From NCBI GenBank assembly GCA_019802505.1, contig JAFMOC010000016.1, forward strand, positions 770,001 to 834,000: 64,000 nucleotides of DNA, written 5' to 3'. The position numbers and the translations under genes were made by a program. Below, one piece after another: positions 48,501-59,911 of the stretch (its first letter is position 1; each line of letters starts with the position of its first letter). The notes beneath the pieces are model-generated. The model had not been told where the DNA came from. It searched no databases and worked only from the letters and a program-made list of their open reading frames with translations. Source of the DNA: Corydoras sp. C115 (lineage: Eukaryota > Chordata > Actinopteri > Siluriformes > Callichthyidae).

Positions 48501-51500
48501 TTGATTCACAATGGTTAGCATGTTCTACTCTCAGTGCTGGGGATACTGGTTCGAGTTGCTATCTGGGTGCAGTTTCCATGTTCTCCACATATCTGCATGT
48601 GTTTCCTCCGGGTTCTTCGTTCCCACCCACAGTCCAAAAACATGGATTCAAGGTGAATTGGTTATCCTCTGAATAGGCATGGGAACCCCCACAACCCCAT
48701 TAGAGGATTAAGCAGAAGAAATGATGAGAGGATTTGCAGTGTTTTTTTTATTGATTCTTTGTGTGATTATCATTTTGGTTTGGTTCACCTCACTTCACAA
48801 CGTTTAACAACCACCGGACACTTTATTAGCTCCACCTCATTTTTTCTCCACTTGTTTTCTTTACTGTATGATTACATTCTGTAGTGCTTCTGTTTCTCCA
48901 CATACTTTGTTAGTCCTCTTTACACTGTTCTCTGATGATTAGGACCATGTGCAGGTTTTATTAAGGTGGTGGATGATTCTCAGTTCAGCAGTGATACTGA
49001 CATGGTGTTGGTTTTGGTTGTGCTGGTACCAGTGGATAGTGATTAACACCTCAGTGTCACAGCTGGACTGAGAATCATCCACCAACCATAAGTGTCCTCA
49101 ATTATCCACCTGTATGCAGCATCTTGTGATCACTGATGAAGTATTAGCAGATGAATACCACAAAAAATATGAGTTACTGTCTCTGATATTACATCATCAA
49201 CTACATGATGGAGCAAACATGTGGATGTGTAGAAACAAGGAGTTGGCTGGTGAATGTAGTAGGAAAAAATTATATACAATATTTAGTGTGTATGACAAAC
49301 ATAATAACAAACATCTCTGAAACACTCAGATTATCTGCACCAGAGCCTCTAAACCATTAAAACAGAGACTGATCTCCTTATGGTGTCACCATTAATCACT
49401 CTCAAACTAATCCCTCCCACCTGTTATAGATTTAACTAAAGCCCCGCCCCTGTACCAGAATCAGGGACACAGACTTTAGTCAATAGTTTTAATGACACAT
49501 TTGTAGGGTCTGGGGTGAAAGTGCATGTAATAGAGGGACATCATTCACAGAATGAGTGCAAGGAGTTTAAACCTGCAACTACATAAAAACATCTCCATTA
49601 CAGTGGGTTTAATCCAGAACAGTAGACACGCTGGGATTAAAGGACATGTTCAATGACTCTGTGTTTCAGTGCTGGAACATTAGAACAGTTACTGGGATAG
49701 GGGTGTCATATTAGTGATTCATTGTGATGAAGAGATTTATTTATAGTAGATAGTATCAGACTGATTGATTCACTGTGTCAGAGTTATTGATTTATTGTAT
49801 TATAGTGATTGATTCACTGTGTCAGAGTTATTGATTTATTGTATTATAGTGATTGATTCACTGTGTCAGAGTTATTGATTTATTGTATTATAATGATTGA
49901 TTCACTGTGTTGGCGGCACGGTGGCTTAGTGGTTAGCACGTTCGCCTCTCAGCGGTAGGGATTCCCGGTTCAAATCCCCATCTGGGTGGAGTTTCCATGT
50001 TCTCCCCGTGTCTGAGTTTCCTCCAGGTTCTCCGGTTTCCTCCCACAGTCCAAAAACATGGATCAAGTCAATTGAATTCTCAAAATTGCCCCATATAGAG
50101 TGTGTGAGTGAGTGTGTGCACAGCAATGGATTGGCGCCCTGTCCTGGGTCTATCTGCCCAGCGCCCGAGACGTTCTCCCCTGGATGGGCATGGGGAACCC
50201 CACCGCAACCCTAATAGAGGATAAAGCGGAAGATAATGAATGAATGAATGACTCATTGTGTCAGAGTAATTGATTCACTGTGTCAGAGTAATTGATTCAT
50301 TGTATTATAGTGATTGATTCACTGTGTCAGAGTAATTGATTCATTGTATTATAGTGATTGATTCACTGTGTCAGAGTAAGTGATTGATTGTGATTGATTG
50401 GGAGACTTCTTACAGATTTACACAATGAAGCAATTTATTCGTTAACTACAAAGTATTTTGGACTACAAAGGCACCAGAAGAACATGCAAAATCTCCAAAT
50501 AAAGCACAGTGTTAGTTGTAAAACTGTGCTGGCAGTCTGTTTACAGGTGGATCTGAGCTGATGGGTACTGTATCACTGAGTCCATCTCTGCTGTCTCTCT
50601 TTTCCTCTCGCAGTGCTGTGTTCAGAGAGAGTTGGTCAGGTGACAAAGACGTACCATGACATTGAAGCTGTCACACATCTCCTGGCGGAGGTGAGGAGCA
50701 CTCACTTCAGAGTCCTTCATGTTTTTTTCTATTTGATTTTATAAGGTCTGATTTTTCACCACAGAAAGAACGGGATCTGGAGCTGGCTGCTCGAATCGGT
50801 CAGTCGCTGCTGAATCAGAACAAAGCCTTAAATGAACGCAACACGCTTCTGGACCAGCAGCTGGAGATTGCCACTGAGGAGGTGTGTACATGTTTGTACA
50901 TGGTCTTACGGTACATCTGACCTGCAAGGGTTTATTCTTATCCAACAGTATGTGTTAGCTTTTTGTATTAAATAATATTAGACTGAATTATAGATGTCGA
51001 CTCTGTACGATCTACAGTGTGATGATGTCTGATATGAGCTGATGGTTTTTCCTCAGATAGCTCAGCTGAGACATGAGTTAACACTGAGAGAGGAACTGCT
51101 TCAACTGTACGCCAGCAGTGAAGAGAGAGAACCTACTGTAGAACCACAGTGAGAACACAAACAGCTAAACACACACAGTCACACACACACTCTTACACAT
51201 GATCTCTCTCTCTCTCCCTCTCTCAATTTTAAATTTTTTAAATTTAAAAGCTTTATTTGCATGACAAATTATACACTTGTATTGCACAAAGCTGGTTTAC
51301 AAAATAAAAATAAAAATAAAAACAATTACAAATTTACAAAATTACAAAAATCTACGTAATATACAAATACAATGAAATAGTATAATATTCATTCATTCAT
51401 TATCTTCCGCTTTATCCTCTATTAGGGTCGCGGGGGGGTTCCCCATGCCCATCCAGGGGAGAACGTTTTGGGCGCTGGGCAGATACACCCAGGACAGGGC

Positions 51501-51857
51501 GCCAATCCATCGCTGGGCACACACTCACTCAGACAGACACACTCTATATGGGGCAATTTTGAGAACTCAATTGACTTGATCCATGTTTTTGGACTGTGGG
51601 AGGAAACCGGAGAACCCCGAGGAAACCCACACAGACACGGGGAGAACATGGAAACTCCACCCAGATGGGGATTCGAACCGGGAATCCCTAGCGCTGAGAG
51701 GCGAACATGCTAACCACTAAGCCACCGTGCCGCTAGTATAATATATACATATATATAAATATTTAAAATAAAATTAGAGGTGTGTGTGTGTTGGTTTGGT
51801 CACTCTCTGTCCCTCTCCTGGTGGCAGGTGTATGTATACAGTGCTGCCAGTACACAG

Positions 51858-51914
<57 letters not shown>

Positions 51915-54868
51915 ACTCTCTCTCTCTGTCTCTCTCTCAGACACACACACACACACACACACACAGTGCTTAATGATGATCCTCCTTGTTGTTTCAGGAT
52001 GAGGAGGAATGAGTCGAGTTCTTCTCTCAGTAACTACGTCCATTATGATTATCTGTATCAGAAGCTCAGGAATCTGGAGGAGGAGAATCTCAAGCTGCGT
52101 AATGCGGTGAGAGTGAACACAGCTCCAGTATGACTTCCTACAGAAAACACACACAGATTATATTACCAAAACCGACTGACCCCATGAGACTCCACAAGAA
52201 AGTATCATGTCTTCCCGCTCACCACGTCGTTACCACCTGGTCTTTAAAGACCTGCTTATATACATGAAGACATATGAAACAATGATTTAGTTAGAGGATA
52301 TGTAGTGATGATGGGTATGATGAAGCCTAATGTTTGTCTGTAGGCTGATGAGCTAACATTAGAGACCAGCAGCTATGAGGAGCAGGAGCAGCATCTGATG
52401 ATGGTGTGTGTTGAAGAGCTCTGTGAGTTGGCCTGTATTTTTTTCCAATCAAATATATATTTGATTATTTCATTATGATTGATTATGCCCTCTTTCGGGT
52501 TGTAGCGTTGGTAAACAAGCAGATGGCGGCTCTATCGGAGGAGCTCTCGCGGCGCGAGGAGGACTCTGTTCGGCAGCAGGAGGAGATCAGCTCTTTGCTG
52601 GGTCAGATTGTAGACTTGCAGCAGCGCAGTAAAGTGGTAAGATGCAGACGTTCAGACAGACAGCACAACACCAACGACTCTTCCCCCATTATAACCAGGC
52701 CAGGTCTTTATTCTCATGACAGCTAATCAGAGAAAATGAGGAACTGACGCAGCACCTGACTGCTTCACGAGAGAGCCAGTCACAGATCAGAACAGAGGTT
52801 TGTACTACTATTTATTCATTCATTCATTCATTCATTATCTTCCGCTTTATCCTCTATTAGGGTCGCAGGGGGGTTCCCCATGCCCATCCAGGGGAGAACA
52901 TTTCGGGCGCTGGGCAGATACACCCAGGACAGGGCGCCAATCCATCGCTGGGCACACACTCACACACACAGACACACTCTATATGGGGCAATTTGGAGAA
53001 CTCAATTGACTTGATCCATGTTTTTGGACTGTCGGAGGAAACCGGAGAACATGGAAACTCCGCCCAGATGGGGATTCGAACCGGGAATCCCTAGTGCTGA
53101 GAGGCGAACGTGCTAACCACTAAGCCACCGTGCCCTACTATTTATTATTAAAAATATATTCATTTTAGTTTTCTTAAGCTCCAGCTAATACCCCAACAGG
53201 TATATCACTCTGTTCACCTTGGGTAATATTGGGTTGCTCCTTTTTGCTTCCTAAACAATCCTGACCATTAGAGATATAAACTCCACTACACCACTGAAGA
53301 TGAACTGTGGCACCAACAGGTTAGCAGCAGATCCTTTAACTCCATTGATCGGACTCACAGATGCTGGATTGGATTGATTTCTGAGGAATATTCACTTGCT
53401 GTCTCATATATTATATCCACCTATTAAACGGTGATGTGATGTAGAGAAGATCAGTGTCACTCATCATCTCATACCTGGTTGGTGTATAAATTGGGGAGCA
53501 GGTTCAGGTTTACACTGTGTGTATTTGATAAGTAAATAATCCCTGATCTCAGTTCCATAAAACATTTGTGGATGGACCTGTAAAGCAGCTTTGTGAGAAT
53601 GTACTGTTGTAAAAAGCGCTATATAAATAAATTACTTGAACTTGAACTTGAAGATTCCACAATCCAGAATTCCCCATAAGCCCAATGTAGGTATAAATCC
53701 AAACAGACTGACTGATGGTGTGAGGTAAAGTCATTCATCTCCCACTTTATCCTCTATTAGGATCTGGGGGGGTTCCCCATGCCCATCCAGGGGAGAACGT
53801 CTCAGGCGCTGGGCAGATACACCCAGGACAGGGCGCCAATCCATCGCTGGGCACACACTCACTCAAACACACTCTATATGGGGCAATTTTGAGAAATCAA
53901 TTGACTTGATCCATGTTTTTGGACTGTGGGAGGAAACCCACGCAGACACGGGGAGAACATGGAAACTCCACCCAGATGGGGATTCGAACCGGGAATCCCT
54001 AGCGCTGAGAGGCGAACGTGCTAACCACTGAGCCACCGTGCCGCCCGTGAGGTAAAGTAAAATGTTCAATTATGAAAAGATAAATAAGGGGACTGATCAC
54101 ATTTACAACCCCACAGTTCCATTTTCATACTTTTGTATCGTGACAGTGTATGATGTTTGATCTCATACAGTCTGTACACTCATGTCCTGCACTGTTGATG
54201 CTGCCAGGTCACTAACGGAGGATGAGCCTTGGTCCTTACAAAGTTTCTTCCGTTAAAAACTATCACCAAGGAGTTTTTCCTTCACTGTAACTCCAGCTTG
54301 TTCTTTGGGGGTTTAGAACACTGTTATAAGCTGCTATTGTAAAAAAAAACACTATGCAAACAAAACTGTGCAAAATTGTCCTAAGTGCAATTGGATAATC
54401 TAAAACAATATAAACAGCATTAAAACCCCAAATATGTAGAGCGATTCTGAAATGTTAGGCATGTGCGGTATGCGCCTCATAAACTCTCCCTCTCCCTGTG
54501 TCTGCAGCTGAAGGACCTGCGTGAGAGGCACTCGGAGTGTGAGGACATGCTTCAGGAGGCGCGAGAGGAGATCAAAAACCTGCGCAACAGGAGCGTCCCA
54601 AGCAGCACAGTGCAGCGCTACAGCTCCCTGGCTGCAGCGTTTCCCATGGACTCTCTTGCAGCTGAAATCGAAGGAACCTTCAGAAAGGGTCTGGATAGTC
54701 CCGCCCCCTCTGAATACAGGTTAGAGATGAGGATTCATGGTGCAGGGTTTTACCATTCAGGTTACTAGGGCTGTATTCAACTAAAGATTTTCATAGTCGA
54801 ATCTGATTCGTCAGATTTTCCCTATAGTCGACTGATAGTCAAATCAGTTAAAATTTCACCACCACAAG

Positions 54869-54942
<74 letters not shown>

Positions 54943-57900
54943 GAAAACAAAGACATTTCATGTAAAACCTAATGCTTAGCAGCAGCCATGGACACCCCCA
55001 TGTGGTCAAAATGGTACATTCGACTATGAGGTTCATAGTCGACTACGGTTCTCCGAATCGAATCTTCGAATCAGCGAATATTGCAGCTCACCCCTACAGG
55101 TTACTGAACAGTCAAAAAATAACACATCAACATCCAACAAGTAATCAACTCAATAAAGCAATCATAATGACAAAACAGGACCACCAAACACAAGAGACCC
55201 ATGGTGGGTCATCTACCTGGTAGCTCAGTGGTTAGGGTGTTGGGCTGTCAATCTGAAGGTTGGGGGTTCAAATCCCAGGTCCACTCAAGTTACCAGTGTG
55301 GGTCCTTGAGCAAAACCCTTAACCCTCATTGCTCCAGGGATGTTGTGATTAACCCTGTGCTCACCTTGTAAGTCGCTTTGGATAAAAGCGTCCAATAAAT
55401 GACCAAATGTAAAAGTAATGTACCTGACTTTTCTGTTTTCTTTCTTATATATTAATGTTAGTGGTATTTGCTTAATTGTTTCTGCTTTATTATCTATATC
55501 ACATCTTCATTTTGGTTTTATCCATATCCACCCTGCACACCTATGACGTAAGCTCGTCATCAAGGGTTAAACCATTTCCTAAATGAGTATAACACTGTTC
55601 TATAATGTACTGTAGAGAAGCAAAACTTACAAACCTGAACTTTAGATCTCTAATAACAGTAAGTTATTTTAAATTCAGCATACAGACCTGACCTCCTCGT
55701 ATACTTTCTGTTATTTTAACAGGACTCATCCGTATCGGGTGTTTGAGACAGTGAAGGTAGCCAATCAGGTTGGCAGACTGCGCTCTCAGTGCCACTCCCC
55801 CCAGTTTCCTGGCTCTTGCCCGGCCTCCTCCAGATCAAGTCCATCCAGCACACCACACACCAGCTGCTATGGCTCTGATTCCATCAGCCTTAACCTTAAG
55901 GACCAAGCCTGTTCCGAAACACCACCTGAGCAGAAGTGAGTGAGTTAATCTGCTGCCGCTTCTGTCTGTTCACTTTACCTTCAGTCAGACAGACTGCAGC
56001 TTTAAAGCACAGGTATCAAAGCTTAGGCTTAAGATGACGTCAAAGCTCTGGAATTAAATGCCAGCTCAAAGCACGGAGTCTTTGAATTCATTCATTCATT
56101 ATCTCCCGCTTTATCCTCTATTAGGGTTGCAGTGGGGTTCCCCATGCCCATCCAGGGGAGAACGTCTCGGGCGCTGGGCAGATAGACCCAGGACAGGGCG
56201 CCAATCCATCGCTGGGCACACACTCACTCACACAGACACACTCTATATGGGGTAATTTTGAGAATTCAATTGACTTGATCCATGTTTTTGGACTGTGGGA
56301 GGAAACCGGAGAACCCGGAGGAAACCCACACGGACAGGGGGAGAACATGGAAACTCCACCCAGATGGGGATTCGAACCGGGAATCCCTAGCGCTGAGAGG
56401 AGAACGTGCTAACCACTAAGCCACCGTGCCGCCAGTCTTTGAATTGAATGCTCTAAATTGAACCATATAGCAGTTGTGTTTATTTGTCTGTGTGAGTGAA
56501 TGTGTGGCCAGTGATAGATTGGTGCCCTGTCCTGGGTGTATCTGCCCAGCACCTGAAACGTTCCCCCCGGGATGGGCATAGGGAACCCCCCGTGACCCTA
56601 ATAGACGATTAAGCTGAAGATAACGAATGAATGAATGAATGGCAATATTTGTCTGTGTTGTTTAACTGTGCATGAGATATAGTTGTGGATTTGCGCTGAT
56701 TATATGTTGCTTATTAGCAGCTTGATGGAGATAAAGCGTCTGGGTCAGCCAGGCATGCCAGGGGGACATGACCTAGAAGAAGCTCTGCGCTCTCTCTCTG
56801 CACGCCAGCAGAGCCACTCCTCTGACCGCCCATTCTTCGAGGTGGAGCGTGAGAGGAAGCTGAGGGCGCTGGGGGCCAGCAGCAGCGCAGCAGGATCCAG
56901 TGGTTTCCTCACACCTAATGACAGCCTGGTCTCCACGGGAACCAACTACTCAGGAACCTCGCATCATTCTTCATCCAGCTCCCAGTCCTACCTCCCAGAA
57001 CGCCTGCAGATCGTCAAACCACTGGAGGGTGAGTGCGCACACACATCCACGTGCACACATGCTACTTATTTTATTACTGGTATCCACTCGTAACCATCAC
57101 TTCCCACAGGCTCCGTCACTCTGCACCACTGGCAGCAGCTGGCTAAACCCAATCTCGGAGGGATCCTTCAGGCCCGACCCGGCATCCTGACCAAAGACTT
57201 TAAAGAGCTGGAGGTGGACATTCAGCACGTTTACAGCCTTAATGACCTCGAGGAGGACGAGCCGGACTGGTCCAAACTCCCGAACCAGACTTTGGGTACC
57301 AAGTTTAATTCATATAACAAGCAGTTTGATTTGATGACATCATCATTGTGTGCTTTGATGTCTAGTTCTAATTCATCATCTGTTCATAGCTGTGTATTGT
57401 AGTGAGTTTGTGAATCTGTGTGTGTGTGTGTGTGTCTCAGTTAACACATCCGGACCTAACTTTCCACATACATGTCCCACCTACACCATCACCAACTCTC
57501 AGGCCCTTCACCCATCTGTCCTGCTGTCCTCATTTTCCACTAGGTAAGACATCACGGTGTAATTGGTTGGATGCACTTGAGAGGAAACACATTAGAACAT
57601 AAGCTTCTTGTGACATCACCATTCTAAATGCATCAGCTCCCTCACATTGTATTCTGGGTAACAATGTGCTAACATGGTCATGATCGTGGTACTAACACCT
57701 GCACATTTGTGTATATTCTAAAGCCCTCAGAACCTGTCCACGACTGAAAGCAGTGAGAACACAAGGACCTCCTCTTACCTCCAAGAGCTTTCGTCGAACC
57801 CCTGCTTCCTCCACCGGAGCATCATGAACACGACGCGCAACTTCAGCCTCATCCAGCTGCTTGACGAGCGAAGCACCCTCTCCCCAGCTGGACCCGCTCT

Positions 57901-58084
57901 CAGATCTTTAGCGAAGGACGAGTGTAGCAATGGGTCACAGATGGGAAGGGACCGGAGGAAGAACATGTTCAGTTTCAACCTGGTGGAAAAGCTGCAGAAC
58001 CTTGGCCTTTATCAGGTAGTAGCCAGAGGAATTATAGGCTCCGGAAAGACAGACTCCACCGATCAGGCCCCGACAGAACACTGA
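42583..58084 (+). CDS. hap1: TRAK/HAP1 (Milton) family kinesin adaptor, probably huntingtin-associated protein 1
   Basis: Family members link kinesin-1 and dynein/dynactin to Miro on mitochondria or to other vesicle cargo. Exons: 42583-42733, 44169-44363, 50614-50690, 50765-50881, 51057-51148, 51998-52106, 52344-52422, 52506-52636, 52723-52797, 54508-54719, 55723-55935, about 56721-57028, 57110-57295, 57441-57543 and 57724-58084 (stop). All phases agree and give about 803 residues from the first exon I can see; the true start codon lies upstream and was not found. The HAP1_N domain begins DLPEVEIVSLLTEELPRY, followed by coiled coil (RDLELAARIGQSLL, LEEENLKLRN, QIVDLQQRS), MDSLAAEIEGT, and a Milton C-terminal region (VTLHHWQQLAKPNLGGIL, FNLVEKLQNLGL). 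The HAP1_N region matches TRAK1 and TRAK2 only moderately, so a third paralogue, hap1, is most likely. Neighbours cdc6 and wipf2 (17q21 in human, like HAP1) support this. Family is certain; the paralogue is inferred. Confidence 0.88.
42929..43073 (+). mobile_element. 3' half of a V-SINE
   Basis: Begins at GTAGAGTGTGTG and runs through the tail (GATGGATGGAT). It lies between the arms of the hap1-intron inverted repeat. Confidence 0.85.
43098..43233 (+). pseudogene. Broken partial copy of hap1 exon 42583-42733 plus intron
   Basis: This stretch repeats 42674-42808 (the last 60 bp of the exon, its donor and about 75 bp of intron) with roughly 93% identity. It has a one-base length difference in the coding part and no acceptor in front; it is preceded by the tail of a SINE. 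It therefore should not be spliced in as a coding exon. Confidence 0.85.
43511..43861 (-). mobile_element. V-SINE, full length
   Basis: Target duplication CGCTGGATAATA (43499-43510 and 43862-43873). Confidence 0.9.
44458..44784 (+). mobile_element. V-SINE, first of an adjacent pair, small head deletion
   Basis: About 22 bases of the head, between the A and B boxes, are missing near 44482. The word AATGCAATTA lies before it (44448-44457). Confidence 0.88.
44793..45138 (+). mobile_element. V-SINE, second of an adjacent pair
   Basis: Followed by AATGCAATTA (45140-45149), the same word that precedes the SINE at 44458, so the pair shares one outer duplication. Confidence 0.88.
45295..46265. mobile_element. 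Second remnant of the palindromic MITE, interrupted
   Basis: 45298-45470 resembles the left part and 46085-46265 the right part (GAGTGGATCAGACACC, CACCACTGCTGTGTCTGATC) of the 48790-49320 type. A truncated SINE and unique sequence lie between. Confidence 0.4.
45661..45793 (+). mobile_element. 5'-truncated V-SINE with target duplication
   Basis: Only the 3' 133 bp are present, yet it is flanked by ATGT(C/G)CTTAAGCA (45648-45660 and 45794-45806). Truncation therefore happened at insertion, as in LINE-driven retroposition. Confidence 0.85.
46879..47176 (+). mobile_element. V-SINE with internal deletion of the B-box region
   Basis: The head jumps from CGCCTCTCA to GAGTTTCC, removing the B box. 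Flanks AGAACTAGTATGATAGA and AGGACTAATATGATAGA form the duplication. Confidence 0.88.
47440..47690. repeat. Degenerate tandem repeat, GGTATAATTGTGGGTGGGG type
   Basis: Units of about 30-40 bp, related to 43280-43500 (TATAATTGTGGGTGGGGCTA). Both lie in hap1 introns. Confidence 0.6.
48045..48156 (+). CDS. hap1: Alternative first coding exon of hap1 (acidic, Ser-rich N-terminus)
   Basis: An ATG at 48045 opens 37 codons beginning MEVWTSSGTDENESSSSQG and ending CRELAQ, followed by a good donor (G/GTAATG) at 48156/48157. It ends in phase 1, exactly what the acceptor at 50614 needs, and the join reads AQV-LCSERVGQ. This parallels the short human TRAK1 isoform, whose own acidic first exon ends EEV before LCAERVGQM. 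The product would lack the HAP1_N segment coded by 42583-44363. An acceptor-like TTTTCAG at 48030-48036 also allows an internal exon. Confidence 0.65.
48508..48722 (+). mobile_element. Diverged V-SINE with middle deleted
   Basis: Head and core are recognisable (GTTAGCATGTTC, GTTTCCATGTTCTCC) followed directly by the tail part; about 110 bp are missing. Confidence 0.7.
48790..49320. mobile_element. Long-palindrome MITE remnant
   Basis: Words such as GACACTTTATTAGCTCCACC, GGTGGTGGATGATTCTCAG and GACTGAGAATCATCCACC mirror each other and match a common fish non-autonomous DNA repeat in wording. Superfamily not determined. Lies in a hap1 intron. Confidence 0.5.
49740..50400. repeat. 44-bp minisatellite in hap1 intron, split by a SINE
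   Basis: Units read GATTGATTCACTGTGTCAG plus ATTGATT(T/C)ATTGTATTAT. Three to four units on each side of the SINE at 49911-50250; a worn relative lies at 48395-48500. Confidence 0.8.
49911..50250 (+). mobile_element. V-SINE inside the 44-bp minisatellite of a hap1 intron
   Basis: Interrupts an array of GATTGATTCACTGTGTCAG units at 49740-50400. Intact A box; B box has one change (GGTTCAAATCC). Confidence 0.9.
51389..51733 (-). mobile_element. V-SINE in a hap1 intron
   Basis: Target duplication TAGTATAATAT (51378-51388 and 51734-51744). Antisense to hap1, between exons 51057-51148 and 51998-52106. Confidence 0.9.
51855..51966. repeat. (TC)n-(AC)n compound microsatellite before a hap1 exon
   Basis: TCTC repeats at 51858-51938 followed by ACAC to 51966; ends about 30 bp before the acceptor of exon 51998-52106 and could serve as an extended polypyrimidine region. 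Confidence 0.9.
52816..53134 (-). mobile_element. V-SINE close behind a hap1 exon
   Basis: Target duplication CTACTATTTATT (about 52806 and 53135). It begins 19 bp after the donor of exon 52723-52797. Confidence 0.9.
53195..53486. mobile_element. Short internally deleted relative of the 36.7-kb Tc1-like element
   Basis: Shares the block GTTAGCAGCAGATCCTTTAA and neighbouring words with 36815-36840 but is under 300 bp, so it looks like a deletion derivative (MITE-like). It lies in the hap1 intron between exons 52723-52797 and 54508-54719. Confidence 0.5.
53573..53650 (+). repeat. Dispersed repeat H, end fragment
   Basis: GTAAAGCAGCTTTGTGAGAA then AAAAAGCGCTATATAAATAA; hap1 intron. Confidence 0.55.
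53732..54046 (-). mobile_element. V-SINE in a hap1 intron
   Basis: Target duplication GTGAGGTAAAGT (53720-53731 and 54047-54058). Some 20 bases of core deleted. Confidence 0.9.
54182..54365 (+). repeat. Dispersed repeat H copy
   Basis: Contains CGGAGGATGAGCCTTGGTCC and AGCTTGTTCTTTGGGGGTTT in the same order as the copy at 8276; hap1 intron. Confidence 0.55.
54766..55096 (+). mobile_element. hAT-type MITE, copy 5, with expanded TA tract
   Basis: 8-bp duplication CAGGTTAC (54758-54765 and 55097-55104). In the hap1 intron after exon 54508-54719. The middle is replaced by a (TA)n tract at 54869-54940. Confidence 0.9.
55208..55412 (+). mobile_element. Second tRNA-headed SINE family, full-length copy
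   Basis: Head has A-box-like TAGCTCAGTGG and B-box GGTTCAAATCC. The tail TAAGTCGCTTTGGATAAAAG is a widespread fish L2-type LINE 3' end. In a hap1 intron. Confidence 0.8.
56089..56433 (-). mobile_element. V-SINE in a hap1 intron
   Basis: Target duplication AGTCTTTGAATT (56077-56088 and 56434-56445). Confidence 0.9.
56455..56642 (+). mobile_element. Diverged 5'-truncated V-SINE
   Basis: Contains the 3' half only (GATTGGTGCCCTGTCCTGGG to the GAAT tail) with many changes, facing the SINE at 56089-56433. Confidence 0.75.
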
Positions 58085-58764
58085 CAGTTAGAAGACAGAG
58101 ATGAGATCGCTTCCTGTCGGTTCTGCAGTTTATAAAGAGCTGAATGTTAGTTAAGGGAAGACTCTGACAGGCGTCAATGTTGCTGCTCGTCTTAAATGCT
58201 CTTTAAAAGGGAAAAGCAGATGCTATATTTATTATTTAAGCTCGTGTGATGCACTAAATATTATTTATTAGCAGCATGTAAAGAGACTTTCTCAGTGTAT
58301 AGATTTCACAGCATCTCCGTTTGTTCTCACAGTTAGCATCTTGGATCTGAGCATATTGTTCAGATCTTATTTTATACATTCGAACCACGAGACAGATAAA
58401 GATGAATATAAGTGCTTTATAGACTGAATTTGGAATCCGTAATGGTTTTCAGTGATGCTGAACATTCTTAAAGCTGCGTTCAGAAATAATAGGTGAAATT
58501 TGCACATGAAGATGAGCTGAGATCTTCCAATCAGATCCTCACATGGGTTTATATGAAGTCATAATGAGGGTGCTATACTGTATGTACTATACACAGCTGT
58601 ACTGTCAGCAGTTTGGACACAGAATCAGTTTCTCATGTCTAACACTGCATTGGTAAAGATTCACCAGCTGCAATCTAGTTACAGGAATCAGATCGCCGTT
58701 AAAATATTCACCCTGCCGAGTCTTTTTTTCCCCTAACAGAACATTTGAAGTTTCATTAAAATAT

Positions 58765-59107
58765 TCATCTATTATCTCCCGCTTTATCCTCTATTAGGGT
58801 CGCGGTGGGGTTCCCCATGCCCATCCAGGGGAGAACGTCTCGGGCGCTGGGCAGATACACCCAGGACAGGGCGCCAATCCATCGCTGGGCACACACTCAC
58901 TCACACAGACACGCTCTATATGGGGCAATTTTGAGAATTCAATTGACTTGATCCATATTTTTGGACTGTGGGAGGAAACCGGAGAACCCGGAGGAAACCC
59001 ACGCAGACACGGGGAGAACATGGAAACTCCACCCAGATGGGGATTCGAAACGGGAATCCCTAGCGCTGAGAGGCGAACGTGCTAACCACTAAGCCACCGT
59101 GCCGCCC
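58765..59107 (-). mobile_element. V-SINE in the hap1 3' UTR
   Basis: Target duplication TCATTAAAATAT (58753-58764 and 59108-59119). About 0.7 kb after the hap1 stop, antisense to it. Confidence 0.9.
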
Positions 59108-59857
59108 TCATTAAAATATGACAGTGGAAAAGAAAAAGCTGAACTATGAGCGGAGGGCAGCACAAGGGAAACTGAATTATGTTTTCAGCTCACAGCTCCT
59201 TTATTACTGTTACAGTGATACCTCACAGCTCCAGCACTATTACAGTAATGACCTCTGAGCTTTCATCACTGTTACACTGATGACCTCACAGCTAATTCAT
59301 CACTGTTACAGTAATGTAGTGCTGCCACTGCAGTCTATTTCCAGGTTAGTAAGCAGCTGGTAAATATTTTTGGAATTGGCATCCCTCTAAGCAGACAGCT
59401 CTGGTCATCAGCTGTAACAGTGATGAGCTGTGAGGTGAACACATGATTCAGCTTGAACGGTGAGATCTGATTTCATAAGCCAGTCATGTGACTATGATCC
59501 GCTTCAGTACAGAGAACGTCTCTACATGAGGAGGAGAATCCAGGGTGGTATTTATTTGCCTGTTATGATGATATTCCTTAGCGGTACTGTACGTTAGATT
59601 TTTATGAGGTCACGAAGCTCTAATGCACTGAGCACCTTTTGAATACGAAGCAGAACAATCATGTCGATTTGGTTATTGATCATCAATCAATCAATAACTG
59701 AGCAGCACCAAATCACTGTTCACGTTTAGAACTTAGACACTGTGATCAGTAAACTGTTATGATTATGTACATAAATAAATTTGGATACATCATCATGCTG
59801 TCAGATCTGGATTAAGGACATGATTAAAAAATGCACATGTACCTGGAACGTCTGTCA

Positions 59858-59863
59858 TTTATT
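59858..59863 (-). terminator. ctns: Candidate polyadenylation signal of ctns
   Basis: AATAAA on the minus strand about 540 bp after the ctns stop at 60402. If both this and the plus-strand signal at 59906 are used, the hap1 and ctns 3' UTRs overlap slightly. Confidence 0.4.
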
Positions 59864-59905
59864 AAGAGTAAGATCCAAATGGACCCATAACTGACCTCCT
59901 GAAAC

Positions 59906-59911
59906 AATAAA
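59906..59911 (+). terminator. hap1: Candidate polyadenylation signal of hap1
   Basis: AATAAA 1.8 kb after the hap1 stop; another AATAAA lies at 59773-59778. The 3' UTR would hold an antisense SINE (58765-59107). Choice between the two is open. Confidence 0.4.
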
